Positions 47,067-58,200 of a stretch of 64,000 bases of DNA are shown here, one piece after another; the stretch's first letter is position 1, and the number at the start of each line of letters is the position of its first letter. The position numbers and the translations under genes are program-made. A model generated the notes under the pieces. The model searched no databases. It was not told where the DNA came from and saw nothing but the letters and a program-made list of their open reading frames with translations. The DNA comes from CBDBKL01 sp965116215 (GTDB taxonomy: Bacteria; Bdellovibrionota; Bdellovibrionia; Bdellovibrionales; JAKFYE01): contig OZ220494.1 of NCBI GenBank assembly GCA_965116215.1, forward strand, positions 372,001 to 436,000. Reading direction: 5' to 3'.

Positions 47067-48308
47067 GTGGACAATCTTATTCAACACCCTTATTGGGAAA
47101 AAGTTCTTAAAGTTATTATAACCTTAGATCAAAAAGGATATAAAGCTTGGTTAACAGGAGGGTGTGTCAGAGATGCGTTCATTGGTCGAATAATAAAAGA
47201 CTTTGACGTTGTGACAGATGCAAAACCAGATGATATTGAAAATTTATTTGAAAAAACAATATCTGTTGGTAAGGCTTTTGGTATTGTGAAAGTCAACATA
47301 GGGGGTTTCATCATTGATGTTGCAACCTTTAGAAGTGATTGTAATTATAAAGATGGACGTCATCCTGAAAATATAAAATTTTCTAATCCCAAAGAGGATG
47401 CTTTACGAAGAGATTTTACCATCAATGCACTCTTTTATGATCCCTTAACATCTCAACTCTATGATTTTGTAGAAGGTAGAGAAGATATTGAAAAAAAAAT
47501 AATTAGAACTATTGGGAAACCAGAAAGGCGATTTAATGAAGATAAATTACGACTGTTGAGAGCCCTTCGTTTTGCTTCAGAACTTGGATTTCAAATAGAA
47601 AAGGAAACTTTTAGTGTCTTAAAGGAAAATATTTCTAATATAAAATCAGTTTCATCAGAAAGAATAAGGGAAGAGATTTTAAAACTTTTAAAAGGAAAAT
47701 TTCTATTTCAGTCTCTAGATCTGGTTAAAGAGAGTTATATTTTAGAAGTGCTTTTTTGTAGGAGTCCAATCAAATATAAAAATTGGATGTCTTTTAAAAA
47801 ATGGACATCTCATTACCAGCCCTTTAATGATCCTCTTTTGTGTCTGGCTGCTCTACTTTTAACTTTAGAAATAAACAATTCAAAAGAGTTAGAGAAACTT
47901 TTTTCTTTTCACTGTTTTTCTAAAAGGGAAAAAAAACTTATCTCTGAGGTGTTAGCACTGCAATTCAATCTAGCTCAGTGGGAATATCTTTCCAAGGCAG
48001 AAAAACGTCGTTTACTTGCTCAAAAGTCTATGCCCCTTTCGCTCAATCTGTATTCGTTTTTTATTCTTTTAAACCCAAAGTGTGCTCTATTGCCGGTTAA
48101 AGATTTAGCTGCTTCCTGTAAACCATTACCTGAAGCCTATTTAAAAGGGGAAGACCTTATAGAGCGAGGAATTTTAGGAGAGCAAATTGGACAATGGCTT
48201 GCTCAAGGTATGGATGCTCAATTAGAAGAACGTATTTGCTCTCGTAAAGAGGCCTTGGAGTGGCTCGACCAAAGGTTGAATTCCTCAGAAAGAGTGACGA
48301 TAAAATAA
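47067..48308 (+). CDS. CCA tRNA nucleotidyltransferase / poly(A) polymerase family protein
   Basis: The 413-residue class II nucleotidyltransferase has AWLTGGCVRDAFIG, the catalytic DFDVVTDAKPDD, DVATFRSD, the RRDFTINALFYDP motif, and the flexible-loop/RNA-binding segment GKPERRFNEDKLRLLRALRFASELGF. It adds CCA or A tails to RNA 3' ends; motifs alone do not settle which. If it adds CCA, the tRNA-Asp gene already encodes CCA, so repair would be its main task there. The start is GTG 47067, chosen because the conserved N-terminus begins near it. Confidence 0.88.
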   Translation: MDNLIQHPYWEKVLKVIITLDQKGYKAWLTGGCVRDAFIGRIIKDFDVVTDAKPDDIENLFEKTISVGKAFGIVKVNIGGFIIDVATFRSDCNYKDGRHPENIKFSNPKEDALRRDFTINALFYDPLTSQLYDFVEGREDIEKKIIRTIGKPERRFNEDKLRLLRALRFASELGFQIEKETFSVLKENISNIKSVSSERIREEILKLLKGKFLFQSLDLVKESYILEVLFCRSPIKYKNWMSFKKWTSHYQPFNDPLLCLAALLLTLEINNSKELEKLFSFHCFSKREKKLISEVLALQFNLAQWEYLSKAEKRRLLAQKSMPLSLNLYSFFILLNPKCALLPVKDLAASCKPLPEAYLKGEDLIERGILGEQIGQWLAQGMDAQLEERICSRKEALEWLDQRLNSSERVTIK

Positions 48309-48392
48309 TAAAAAAGAAGAGGAGTATAGAAGGTAGGAGCCTAAAGAGACAGATCAGGAGGTTTCTGGTATTTTATAATAGGAGGGGGGGAG

Positions 48393-49955
48393 TTGGTGTA
48401 TTCTTTTAAAAAGCCTCTATACTCTATCTGTATTTTGTTTATTTTTGGATGTTCGGCAGATATTGAGGTTGATCCATTTATACCTGAGTTGAAAGGACAT
48501 AAAGGATTCTTTTGTACACGGCCCCCAGAGGTTGTTCAGCACTTTATCAAATTTCTTTTTATCATTGATAAGTCGGGAAGTAATGACAAGAGTGATCCCG
48601 AGGCTTTTCGAAGAGCTTCAAATATAGAGTCTTTTTATAATCAACATCAACATAATCAATTTATGGAATGGGGCTTAATTGTTTTTAATGGGCGACGAGC
48701 TCGGGCTCTTATAGGTAGGGATGAGAATACTCCGACTTTTTCTCGTAATCCATATCAGATTAGATCAGGTATTGATGAAATTCGTCATAGACGTGATTCT
48801 GGAGAGACACCCTATGGCTCGGCTCTCAGTTTGGCTGAAGATGCCATACGTAATGATATGATTAAAGGCTCAGAACAGCGTAGTACTTATATGGTTTTTT
48901 TCGTTTCAGATGGTCTTCCAACAGATATTAATAATGTATCGGCACTGGAGAGGCGTGTTCGTAGTTTAAAACAAATATCTTCAAATAAAATTTATCTCAG
49001 TTCTGCCTATTATGGTCAAAAAGATGTCAATGCGGAAATGCGTTTGAGAAGAATGGCAGAAGTCGGAGGGGGTGAATATATTAACTTAGCCGCCCATCAG
49101 AACCTCAATTATAATGATCTTATTGTTGATGGGCAAAATCATGAGAGATGGTTTTTGAAGAATTTTGTTGTTTATAATTTAAACGCTACAATCTGTGAGA
49201 ATACAAGAATAGGTGTCGACTCTGATGGGGATGGGCTCTGTGATCAAGATGAAATAAGATATGGATTAAATCCACGTCGACGTTTTAGTAGAGAAGGTGG
49301 CTTTTCAGATTGGTTTATACGTCGAGAACAATTCGGAGAAAGGTTACCAAGATGTTTTAGTCGGAAAGATCAAGATCTTGATCTTCTTACTGAGTGCGAA
49401 GAGTCTTATATAGAGAATAGGAGTGGAGTGAGTCGAAATCCTAATGAAAAAAATCCTATTCATGGAGACCCTGTAAACCCTGATACAGATTTAGATGGTT
49501 TTATTGATGGTATTGAGCTTTATACTTTTAGAAATAAAGGGGCTCCTATGAATGGATTTGATGTAACACGTAGTCATGATGGGGAAAAGGATGAGGCAGG
49601 TGTTCAAATTAAACAACATAGGAATCCACTAGTCTTAGACTTAGATCAAATATCATATGGCGTGCGTATTGATCATGTTTATGAAAATAGGTACACAGGC
49701 CAAAATTGTTATAAATTTCAACAAAATACCTTACCTCTACTTCCGACTTTAGCTACGGATTATACAGGAAATTTTCCGAGCCATATTCATCGTAAAAATG
49801 AAAATTTAATCTATGTTCATTTTATACAAACTCCTGAGTCAAATCCATTAGGTCGTGGCCTTTTTTCTTATTCTTTACAGAAGTTAAGGTTAGGGTCTTC
49901 TCGAGGCCTAAGAATAAATGATTCTGTTTTCCGTCATTATGTTGTTCCCAAATAG
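48393..49955 (+). CDS. VWA-domain lipoprotein with calcium-binding repeats
   Basis: The 520-residue protein has a lipobox (FGCS, Cys about 20). A von Willebrand A domain follows (about 50-250), with MIDAS residues in FIIDKSGSNDKSD and a TPYGSALSLAEDAI loop. Thrombospondin type-3-like DxDxDG repeats follow (SDGDGLCDQDEIRYGLNP, DTDLDGFIDGIELY). The SD AGGAGG (48380-48385) suits TTG 48393; GTG 48396 is possible. It is likely an outer-membrane adhesion or complex-assembly lipoprotein. It lies next to the Glt-like cluster, whose Myxococcus counterpart works with a VWA adhesin (CglB). A functional link is inference. Confidence 0.75.
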   Translation: MVYSFKKPLYSICILFIFGCSADIEVDPFIPELKGHKGFFCTRPPEVVQHFIKFLFIIDKSGSNDKSDPEAFRRASNIESFYNQHQHNQFMEWGLIVFNGRRARALIGRDENTPTFSRNPYQIRSGIDEIRHRRDSGETPYGSALSLAEDAIRNDMIKGSEQRSTYMVFFVSDGLPTDINNVSALERRVRSLKQISSNKIYLSSAYYGQKDVNAEMRLRRMAEVGGGEYINLAAHQNLNYNDLIVDGQNHERWFLKNFVVYNLNATICENTRIGVDSDGDGLCDQDEIRYGLNPRRRFSREGGFSDWFIRREQFGERLPRCFSRKDQDLDLLTECEESYIENRSGVSRNPNEKNPIHGDPVNPDTDLDGFIDGIELYTFRNKGAPMNGFDVTRSHDGEKDEAGVQIKQHRNPLVLDLDQISYGVRIDHVYENRYTGQNCYKFQQNTLPLLPTLATDYTGNFPSHIHRKNENLIYVHFIQTPESNPLGRGLFSYSLQKLRLGSSRGLRINDSVFRHYVVPK

Positions 49956-50213
49956 CTCTGCCTACGGTCTTAAGATAAGGCCAGTTCATATTAAAATAAT
50001 AGTAGGATAGACTTTAGCAGTTATTTTTCTAAAGGCTTATTTAGAATTATTTAAAAAAAGACAGGTTTTGTGCTTATTGATAAAGAGGATGACTCTTTAG
50101 TGATTATTGTTGGAGGGAATGATAAACTAGTTTATTATAAGAAATGCAATATTCTAGAATTCTACTTGATAAGAATCTTTGAATTCCTTTGATATGCCTG
50201 ATATACTCAAACC

Positions 50214-50462
50214 ATGAGGATTAGAAATTTTTACTATTTTTTGTTCTTTCTTTTACCTATTTATGTAGATGCTGAAAATAAAATAAATCTAGAAGATATA
50301 GATATTAAGGGGCAACTTCATAATACAGAACGTCTTCATTTTTTATCCAGAGAACAAAACACTCTGAAAAATTATATCAAATTTCGTACAAACTATTCAA
50401 AAGAAATTACCGAAGAACTTCCTGAGCCTGCTCCAGGAGTGACAAAAAAAGAAGTCAATTAA
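50214..50462 (+). CDS. Small exported protein of unknown function
   Basis: The 82-residue protein has a signal peptide (about 1-20, ...YVDAE). It continues NLEDIDIKGQLHNTERLHFLSREQNTLKNYIKFRTNY and ends with a Pro-rich tail. I recall similar short proteins near ExbD/AgmX-type gene clusters, but I cannot verify this here. It converges on the second exbD gene and their stop codons overlap by four bases (TTAA). Confidence 0.6.
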   Translation: MRIRNFYYFLFFLLPIYVDAENKINLEDIDIKGQLHNTERLHFLSREQNTLKNYIKFRTNYSKEITEELPEPAPGVTKKEVN

Positions 50463-51022
50463 GATGATGAAGGAGGAATGACGGCGAAGTTAATTCCTGT
50501 CCATCCTTCATTAATAAGAACATTCATTACACGCTTTACATAAATGAGAGGTATTGTTTCATCAGCTTGAATATTGACTTCTCCTTTAAAGGGTTTATCA
50601 GGAAAGATTGTTTCATGGAGAATTTTTATCTGCTGTAATTTTAATCTCAATTGTGGTAATTCGGCATGACTATCTTCTATGTATACAGGATTATTACCAA
50701 CATTTTTTGCTTCAAAAATAATTGAATTTTGTGTAATTGAAACAAGAGGTAATCCTTCTAGAGATCTAGCATGATTGGCTTGTGGTAAACTCAGGCTTTT
50801 AGAAATAAAAAATATTTCACCTGTTGATGAAAAATTTAAAAGTAAAAAGATAACAAGCATTGAGAAAATATCAATCATAGGGGCAAGATTGAGTCCTTGT
50901 TGCTTTTTCCTACTCTCAAATGCAGTTAAGAACTCTCGAGTTTTTTTTAAGTCATACTTTGAGCAGATATGAAATCCAGGTGTTTTAACAGTTCTGTTAA
51001 CACGCCCCTTTTGTTCTATCAT
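50459..51022 (-). CDS. ExbD/TolR-like protein 2
   Basis: The 187-residue protein has a basic N-terminus, one TM segment with the proton-path Asp (LNLAPMIDIFSMLVIFLLL) and a periplasmic ExbD domain. ATG 51022 overlaps the TGA of the upstream exbD (ATGA), which decides the start; a longer frame begins at 51049. It is expected to form a stator ring with ExbB and drive the FHA-AgmX protein, like AglS/AglR with AglQ. Confidence 0.85.
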   Translation of the reverse strand: MIEQKGRVNRTVKTPGFHICSKYDLKKTREFLTAFESRKKQQGLNLAPMIDIFSMLVIFLLLNFSSTGEIFFISKSLSLPQANHARSLEGLPLVSITQNSIIFEAKNVGNNPVYIEDSHAELPQLRLKLQQIKILHETIFPDKPFKGEVNIQADETIPLIYVKRVMNVLINEGWTGINFAVIPPSSS

Positions 51023-51459
51023 TGTGTATTTACTCCTACATCTGACCATCCTTGCCCTACAAGAGTATCAAAAACCTGTATCATATAACTGTAGGGGATA
51101 TCATTTTGTGTGTTAAGAATAATATCTTTTCTTTTTGGATAACGTTGACGCCATCGCTTCAATTCTTTAATTAAAGAATTGGGCTCTAAAAGCCCTTCAG
51201 ATGTGAATTTTAAGGGCAGTCGAGTTGCTTTATCATCTTCAGATATTTCGATTTGGCTTTTTAAAATTGTAATGGAAAGATGGACTTTTTCATTACTAGC
51301 TAATGAATGGGCGTCTACATTTTCTACATTTGTAGATAAGGAGTTAATTTGTAACCACACAGCTGTCAGTAATAAAAAGACTACAAGAGTGGAAAAAAGG
51401 TCAATAAAAGGAGTTAGATTCAGTTCCTCATCTCCTGATCGGTTTTTTCTTCTGGTCAT
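51019..51459 (-). CDS. ExbD/TolR-like protein 1
   Basis: The 146-residue protein has LNLTPFIDLFSTLVVFLLLTAVW, with the conserved Asp in the TM helix, and a short periplasmic domain. It starts three bases after the ExbB stop and overlaps the second ExbD. Two ExbD paralogues with one ExbB are typical for Agl-type motors. Confidence 0.87.
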   Translation of the reverse strand: MTRRKNRSGDEELNLTPFIDLFSTLVVFLLLTAVWLQINSLSTNVENVDAHSLASNEKVHLSITILKSQIEISEDDKATRLPLKFTSEGLLEPNSLIKELKRWRQRYPKRKDIILNTQNDIPYSYMIQVFDTLVGQGWSDVGVNTQ

Positions 51460-51462
51460 TTT

Positions 51463-52107
51463 TTATCCAGATATTTTTTCTCTATTAGTTAGAATAAAAT
51501 TTAATGTTGTTACGCTGGCCTCATGTATATCATCGACAATATTTTGTCCCCAAGAATTCAACCATCCATAGACTGCTAATAGGGGGATTGCGACCATTAG
51601 GCCAAAGGCTGTTGTACTCATTGCAATTGAAATAGAATTAGATAGAAGAGCTGCCTTTTCTGCTGGAGCTACGTTAGCAACAGCTGAAAAAGCTCCAATA
51701 AGACCCTTAACAGTTCCAAGAAGTCCTAGAAGTGTGGCCAAATTTGAAAGAGTGGAAAGGTAGTTAATTCTCTTTTCAATTTTTGGGATTTCATTTAGTG
51801 CAACAGAATCCATAGCAGTTTGTACTTCTTCTTCATTTTTTCCATTAGCAACTTGAACTAGTCCTGTTCGAATAATATTTGTTAGAGGAGTTTTAGTTTG
51901 TGAACAAATAGAAATAGCTTTTTCTAAATTTCCCTGAAGAATATAAGAATTTATATGGTTGAGTAAATTTTCTTTTGAAATAGCTGAAGCTCCTTTAATA
52001 ACTGCAATACGTTCAAAGGCAATAGCTACCCCGAACATAGAACATACAGCTATAAGCCACATAATTAATTCGGGCTCTTGTAATTGATCTACAATGGCTT
52101 CTATCAT
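51463..52107 (-). CDS. ExbB/TolQ/MotA-like proton channel
   Basis: The 214-residue protein has three TM helices. The conserved region LATLLGLLGTVKGLIGAFSAVA and ISIAMSTTAFGLMVAIPLLAVYGWL line the proton path. SD GGAG precedes the ATG. It is the first gene of the exbB-exbD-exbD set and follows the FHA-AgmX gene. Confidence 0.9.
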   Translation of the reverse strand: MIEAIVDQLQEPELIMWLIAVCSMFGVAIAFERIAVIKGASAISKENLLNHINSYILQGNLEKAISICSQTKTPLTNIIRTGLVQVANGKNEEEVQTAMDSVALNEIPKIEKRINYLSTLSNLATLLGLLGTVKGLIGAFSAVANVAPAEKAALLSNSISIAMSTTAFGLMVAIPLLAVYGWLNSWGQNIVDDIHEASVTTLNFILTNREKISG

Positions 52108-52184
52108 GTATTTAATCTCCTATTTGTTATTTTATAGGAGAGAGATTCAGACGGCTAATGGGGATATGACATCTAGACGTCTGT

Positions 52185-54023
52185 CTATTGTATTATGCCG
52201 AATGGAAAGCCTACGCTTGCAGATGTGGATTTTTTGTTTTTTGCTATAGGAAATTTCATTTGACGTATGACAGATGCTGCACATGAATAAAGAGAATCTC
52301 CATTTATCATCTCAGATTTAGAAATGCGAACCATCTCAACTCGACCATTAGGCTGAATATTCCATTCAAATTCTACTCGTCCAGAAAGTTCTGGAGTTGT
52401 AAAAAGCGCACGTTCATAGCAACGAGCAATCTGATGAATATGTTTTTTGACCTCAGCCATAACTTGCTCTTTAGTGAGTCCTTCATTTTTATTGATTGTG
52501 ATGACTTGAGGCTTCCCTATAACAGATCCTTCAATATTTCGAGAGCCGGATATCCCTCTTAAGCCTTGAATCTCATAGTTTTTTTCAGTTCCATAACTTA
52601 ATCCTTTCGTTTTTATAGAACCAATATCTTCAAGATTTACAGAGCTTGTTTCTAAAGTGTTTAATAGCTTAGCTGTTTTTACTGATTTTATTTTTCTAGT
52701 ACTTTTATTAATATTGATCGATAGAGATTGATTATTTTTCAAAGATGGATTTGGAAGAATTGCAGCTACAAGCTTTTTAACATTCACTGGTTTTTTCTTA
52801 GCAATTTTTACAGGATATTTATTTATTTTTTTAAGACGTTTTGATTTTTTAAGAACAATCTTTTTGGGTTTACTTTGTTTTTTAATAATATTTTTCTTTT
52901 TAACTTGGGCTATGATTTTTTGAGTTTGTTTTTTCTTCTTAGGTTTTGGTGGGTTAACTAGTAGACGTGCATAACGCTCAGGAACATTTTTAATTTTGGG
53001 AACATTAATCTTAGGTTTAGAAAAATAGGCAAAAAAGAGTAAGAGACAGTGAATGAAACCGGAATAGAGTGTTGTTTTTCTTATTTCTTCATCGGGAACG
53101 ATAAGTTTTTTTTCTGCTAGTTTCCTTGGTGTAGGAACATATCTAAAGTGAACTGATGATGTTTCATCAAAGGCTATGCTAACTAAATCAGATCTATTCA
53201 TAGTTAGCAAATATCCATCATCCCAGGATTTTAAAATTTTTGATTTAAGTAGATCTGGAAGCGTGGTAGTTATTTTCTCTCTTTTTACAGTCACTTGAAA
53301 TCCATTTGGAATAAAACATTCTGTTGTTTCACCTCTGTATAGAGCTAAATCCAAATTTTTCTTTATGAAAGGAAGTTGTAATCCCGCTCGTGCCCCTGAG
53401 CCCACGCTGATTTTTTCATTGGGTTCAAAGTGTTGAATATCATACATTTCTCCATGCCATGTAACAATTCCTTCTAGAACACTTTGACTAACATTGATTT
53501 TATCAACATATTTATGAGGAACAGCTAACTTTAAATTTTGATTTAAAATTTTTATTTTATTCCCTTTATAAGGATATGTGCATGTTTTTTTCTCTTGGTT
53601 TTTAGAAGAAAAAGACTTATTTAAATTGAGTGTTGGATTTTCTATGATAATTGTTTTTTCTTCATATAGGTCATCTTCATTTTCTGATTTTATATTTTCT
53701 ATTTCCTCTGGAAGAGTATAGAAAACACATTTGAAGGGGCCAATGGATATTGGAACATCATTTACAGCAGGGGCTGTTTTTACTTTTTTCCCATAAAAAT
53801 AAATATTTTTATTTAAACCAGATATTAATGGTTGAGAATTTTTCTCTATGATGACAGCATGTTGTTGAGATATAGTTTTGTGAAAAGGTAATATAATTTC
53901 AGATTTTGGATTTTGGCCAATAACAATAGGGTATTCTGTAAATTCACGATCAAAAATTAATTTTTCTTTGTCATAGATTTGAACATGTAGGGGAGTTTTA
54001 AATTTTTTTTTATTTTTATACAT
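52185..54023 (-). CDS. FHA-domain / transmembrane / AgmX-PglI C-terminal domain protein (GltG-like)
   Basis: The 612-residue protein has an FHA domain (about 15-90, IVIGQNPKSEIILPFHKTISQQHAVI), a second FHA-like segment, then one TM helix (about 310-330). A Lys/Pro-rich periplasm-spanning linker follows. The last ~100 residues are a TonB-like AgmX/PglI domain (KHIHQIARCYERAL...GRVEFEWNIQPNGRV...SCAASVIRQMKFP). FHA domains bind phosphothreonine, so kinase control is likely. The protein should span the envelope and transmit force from the ExbBD motor. SD GAGGAAAAT precedes the ATG. It matches the layout of GltG of Myxococcus. Confidence 0.85.
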   Translation of the reverse strand: MYKNKKKFKTPLHVQIYDKEKLIFDREFTEYPIVIGQNPKSEIILPFHKTISQQHAVIIEKNSQPLISGLNKNIYFYGKKVKTAPAVNDVPISIGPFKCVFYTLPEEIENIKSENEDDLYEEKTIIIENPTLNLNKSFSSKNQEKKTCTYPYKGNKIKILNQNLKLAVPHKYVDKINVSQSVLEGIVTWHGEMYDIQHFEPNEKISVGSGARAGLQLPFIKKNLDLALYRGETTECFIPNGFQVTVKREKITTTLPDLLKSKILKSWDDGYLLTMNRSDLVSIAFDETSSVHFRYVPTPRKLAEKKLIVPDEEIRKTTLYSGFIHCLLLFFAYFSKPKINVPKIKNVPERYARLLVNPPKPKKKKQTQKIIAQVKKKNIIKKQSKPKKIVLKKSKRLKKINKYPVKIAKKKPVNVKKLVAAILPNPSLKNNQSLSININKSTRKIKSVKTAKLLNTLETSSVNLEDIGSIKTKGLSYGTEKNYEIQGLRGISGSRNIEGSVIGKPQVITINKNEGLTKEQVMAEVKKHIHQIARCYERALFTTPELSGRVEFEWNIQPNGRVEMVRISKSEMINGDSLYSCAASVIRQMKFPIAKNKKSTSASVGFPFGIIQ

Positions 54024-54164
54024 ATTTTCCTCTAAAGATATATCGGTAAATTATTGTTATTTTTGAAAATATTAAGATCTTAAAATAAGATTTTTTATTA
54101 AATAGATTATTTCTATATGATTCTAGTTTTTGGGAAAGAGAGCATAGTAGGGACGAATAGGACT

Positions 54165-55088
54165 TTAGTTGGTGAAATAAAATGTATAGAGTACAAATAG
54201 GATAAATCCAAATAAGAGACAAGCTCCATAAACTCTTTTGATTTCCTTGGAAAACATGATTATAGGTAGTAACAAAAGTGTTGTGGCTATTAGAATGTAG
54301 ATACTTTCATTTAAGTGACCATTCAAAGATGCAAAAGGGTAAAATAGGGCTGTTCCACCTAAGACCATAAGTATATTTTGAATATTTGAGCCAAGTATAT
54401 TACCTATTAATATATCTGAGTCTTTTTTTATAGTAGAGATAATGGTTGTCGTGATCTCTGGGATATTTGTAGAAAATCCTACTAAAGTGAGCCCAATGAC
54501 TGCTTCTGATAGTTTTAAAGATTTCATTAGGCTGATAATACCCTTTAAAAAGAGTTGACCGCCAAAGTAAAGAAGAATTATTCCTAAAATGAGAAAGCTC
54601 ATATTTTTAAAGATCTGATAATGAATTAAAGATTCAGTCTTCTTATTTTCTTCTTGATGAGGCAAAGAATAAATAAAGAAAATAAATAAAGAAAGTAAAC
54701 AAAAACCTTCAATGCGTGAGTATTGAGAGTCATATCCCATAAAAAATAATAGACAGATAGCTAAGAAAGCCCAGAGCCAATTTTTTAAAATTAAATTTTT
54801 CTTAAACTTTAATGGACGAATAACAGCTCCCAATCCTAAGATTAAGAGTATATTGATAATGTTGGATCCTACGATCATTCCTAGTGCAACATCATTTTTA
54901 TCTTTTGAAACTGAAATTAAACTTGTTACTAATTCTGGAAGAGATGTGCCAATAGCAACGATTGTTAATCCTATATTTAAATCTGATAAACCTAATTTTT
55001 TACCTAAGATTTTAGCTTCTCTAATGAGAGTATTTGCTCCATAAATAAGTGTTGCGAGGCCTATAGCAAAAGTTAAAAATTCGTTCAT
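54165..55088 (-). CDS. CaCA-family sodium/calcium antiporter (YrbG-like)
   Basis: The 307-residue protein has ten TM helices with two inverted alpha repeats: LTIVAIGTSLPELVTSLISV...GMIVGSNIINILLILG and LTLVGFSTNIPEITTTI...GNILGSNIQNILMVLG. These are the ion-binding signatures of the family. It exchanges cytoplasmic Ca2+ for Na+ or H+. It lies inside the Glt-like cluster in the same direction. It may simply be a neighbour. Confidence 0.9.
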   Translation of the reverse strand: MNEFLTFAIGLATLIYGANTLIREAKILGKKLGLSDLNIGLTIVAIGTSLPELVTSLISVSKDKNDVALGMIVGSNIINILLILGLGAVIRPLKFKKNLILKNWLWAFLAICLLFFMGYDSQYSRIEGFCLLSLFIFFIYSLPHQEENKKTESLIHYQIFKNMSFLILGIILLYFGGQLFLKGIISLMKSLKLSEAVIGLTLVGFSTNIPEITTTIISTIKKDSDILIGNILGSNIQNILMVLGGTALFYPFASLNGHLNESIYILIATTLLLLPIIMFSKEIKRVYGACLLFGFILFVLYTFYFTN

Positions 55089-55271
55089 TATTTGTCCATT
55101 TTTATTAAAAAATCATAATAATATTATTTAGAGACTATAAATCTTTTATTTTTGAATTCCAATTATTGAATTCAAGATTATTTGCTGAAAAATTAAAATA
55201 TGAGTCTTTTGTTTTTGAGTTTTTATTATGAAGATTTAAACCATTAAATATCATATAGATCAAGGAAGAAT

Positions 55272-58200
55272 TTACATTACATATTTGACAAATTTATGTA
55301 TGGGACCAAGGGGTTGTTCTGTTTTTGAGATTTTTTTTTGCAGGGAAGAAACTTTTGATTTGTAGTGAAATGCATTAAATAGTCCCATTAGGCCCCATAG
55401 AGCCGTTGGATCTTTTGGGCTCTTTTTAAGGGCAGAATTAAATTTTAATTTTGCAGATTCAAAATCATTTAAGTAAAGATAATACATGCCTTGAAGAGCT
55501 ATTAGTTTTGCCTCTTGTGGATGAATCTCGGACGCATGATGAAGTGTCAAAATAGCCATTAGATAACTTTTATTTTTTACGTGTTCCTGTGCTAATTTTA
55601 TCAATAAATTGATATTTTCTGGGTTTTCATAAAGTTTTTGATGTAAGTTTTCAATATTTTCTAAATATTTTTTGCTTTTCCTACGATTTGTTAAATTTGT
55701 AGATTCATCTATTTTTATTTGCTTTTTTAAAATACACCCTTTAGCAAAAGGAGTAAAAATCTCTGATTTCTCAGCATTTACAGTACATCTTTTAAAATAA
55801 TTATTTGCCTCTAAGTTATATTTTTTGGTTTGTTTGTGAATAGCTTTCCTATATTCATTCACTTGAGTTTTGGTTAGTTTTTTAGGTACAGGAGTTGTTC
55901 GAAGAAATTGAGCAAATTCTTGATAGATATGTCCAAGTTCATAAAGGGATGCAATGGTCCATTCTCCAACCCCCAATTTTGTAATAGCAATGAATTGAGA
56001 TGTGAGCTGCTCTAAGAGTTTTGTCTTCTCCTGAATGATTTGTTTTTTATGAGATTGTTTTATTTTTATATTTTTATATTTATTTTTAAGGGGCATAGAA
56101 AGAAGATATAAAGAATGTGCAGCCATTGCATTTTCTTCATAATTATCTGTTGTCTTATTAGTAATAGAGTTTAAGATAGAATGAGCAGCTTCCGGTCCTT
56201 CTGTATGATATGTAGCTAATCCTTTCCAATAAACCCCTTGGGTACCAGGTACAGATAGTGCTGATTTTTTAAGAGAACTCCAATCTTCTGCCAGATAGTC
56301 TATTCTAGCAATTGATATTTTATTTTTTAAATATTGAAAATTTTGCCTTGCTGATTTGAAGTCTTTTAGAAACTCTCTTATGTGATTTGCATTTTCCATA
56401 AGATTTTGTGCCTTAGAGTCTTTTGGATATTTTTTTGCAAATATCTCAAAATATTTTGCCGCTCTTTTAAAATCTGCTGTTTTTAAAGCTATTTCACCCA
56501 TTTGAAAAATAACGTTTTTGGTGTATTTTGAATTTTTATATTTTGAAAATAGTTTTTCCCCATAAGCATATGTTGTTTTCAAACTTTTTTTTGACTTTAA
56601 AAAGGCTTCATAAAGAGCGTTTATCTCTATATTCGAATTTTTATATTTAGAGGATAGCTTTAATAAATTTTTTATATAATGAGGGGAAGAATATTTACCA
56701 GCAGCTATCTGTACTTTTTTGTATTGTGCTTGTTTCATGATTTCCAAAGCATTTTTTCTTATGTACTTTTTTATTGAATTGTTTTTTGCAATAGCCTTTC
56801 CAGATTCAATTAAACCATCATAATCTTCAATTTGATTATGAGAATCTAGAATCAGGTCAACAGCTAAGGAAACATCTTTATGTTTTGGAAAGTATTTGAT
56901 ATATTGAGAAAGCCACTGTGTAGATTTGTTGAAGTTACGCTCATCATAGTATGTTCTACCAATATTAAATAAAATTTCAGGTACAATTGGATTCTTTTTG
57001 TATTTTTTAATATAGTGCCAACCTATAGTACGTATTCCACTTCGGACTTGTATGATTTGTAATCGGTCAAGATTTTTTGAATTTTTTAACGCTTCTGTAT
57101 AAGATTGGATAGCTGAATCTAATATTTTCTTTTTACGATTTTGAGAAAAATTGGAGCTCATTCCTAAATGTTCATAGTGTATTGCCGCATTAATAAAATC
57201 ACCTATATTGTAATAACATTCTGCTAAGTTGAGCTTTATAGATGGAATATATTTTGATTTTGGAAAGGAATTTAAATAGCTTTCGTATGCCTTAATTGCA
57301 AGTCGATAGTCTAATTTCCTTTGTGTGCTTTTAGCTCGTTCTTGAAATCGTATTGCATTATCTCTAGAAAAAATTTCAAATCTTTTAAGATAGTATTCCT
57401 TTTTCTCTTTATCTAATTGAGAAGAATATTTTATTTGATGAACAATTTTAGAAATTTCAGAAATTAATCCATTAACAGGCCAACGTTTTTCTGTATTTTT
57501 TATTGCCACATATAAAGACTCTAGTGTTTTAATTCTTATATCTAAATCTTTTGAAAGTTTTAAAGATTCCATATGTACGTGGACTGCAGTGGTAAATTGT
57601 TTTTTTACAAGAAGCCTCTTTGATAGTTTTCTTAAAACTTTTTTATAACTTGTTAAGTCAGTTGATAAAGATTGAAAATAAGTTATTGGATCTGTGTATT
57701 GAGCACCCATTCTTTTTAATTCTTTTAATTTGAGTTCACTATAGGGCCATACTATTGCTAAGAGAGCATTTCTTCTGACATCTGTTTTCCTATAAATTTT
57801 AGAAAGATTTAAACTATCTGTTGCACTGCCTTTTTGTATGGCTTTTTCAAAAGATAGAAGTGACTCTTTCCATTTATTTTTATGAATATAACACCATCCT
57901 GATTTATAGTGAGCAAAAGAAGTGAATGGACTAGTCGGTCGATCTATAATTTTTTGATAAAGATTTAAGGCTAAACTAAAATCTTTTTTTGTATTGTAAA
58001 TATGATTTGCAATAGTAAGCTGACTCTCTGCCCAGTACTTACTTTTTGGGTAGGTATTAACAAGATTTTGATATGTTTCAAGCATTTTTTGATGTTGACC
58101 TAACTCTCTATACTCATGTGCTATAAAAAAAAGAGCCTTGTCTTGAAGGAGCGATTTAGGAAATTTGTTAATAAATTTATTATATATTGCTATAGCTTCT

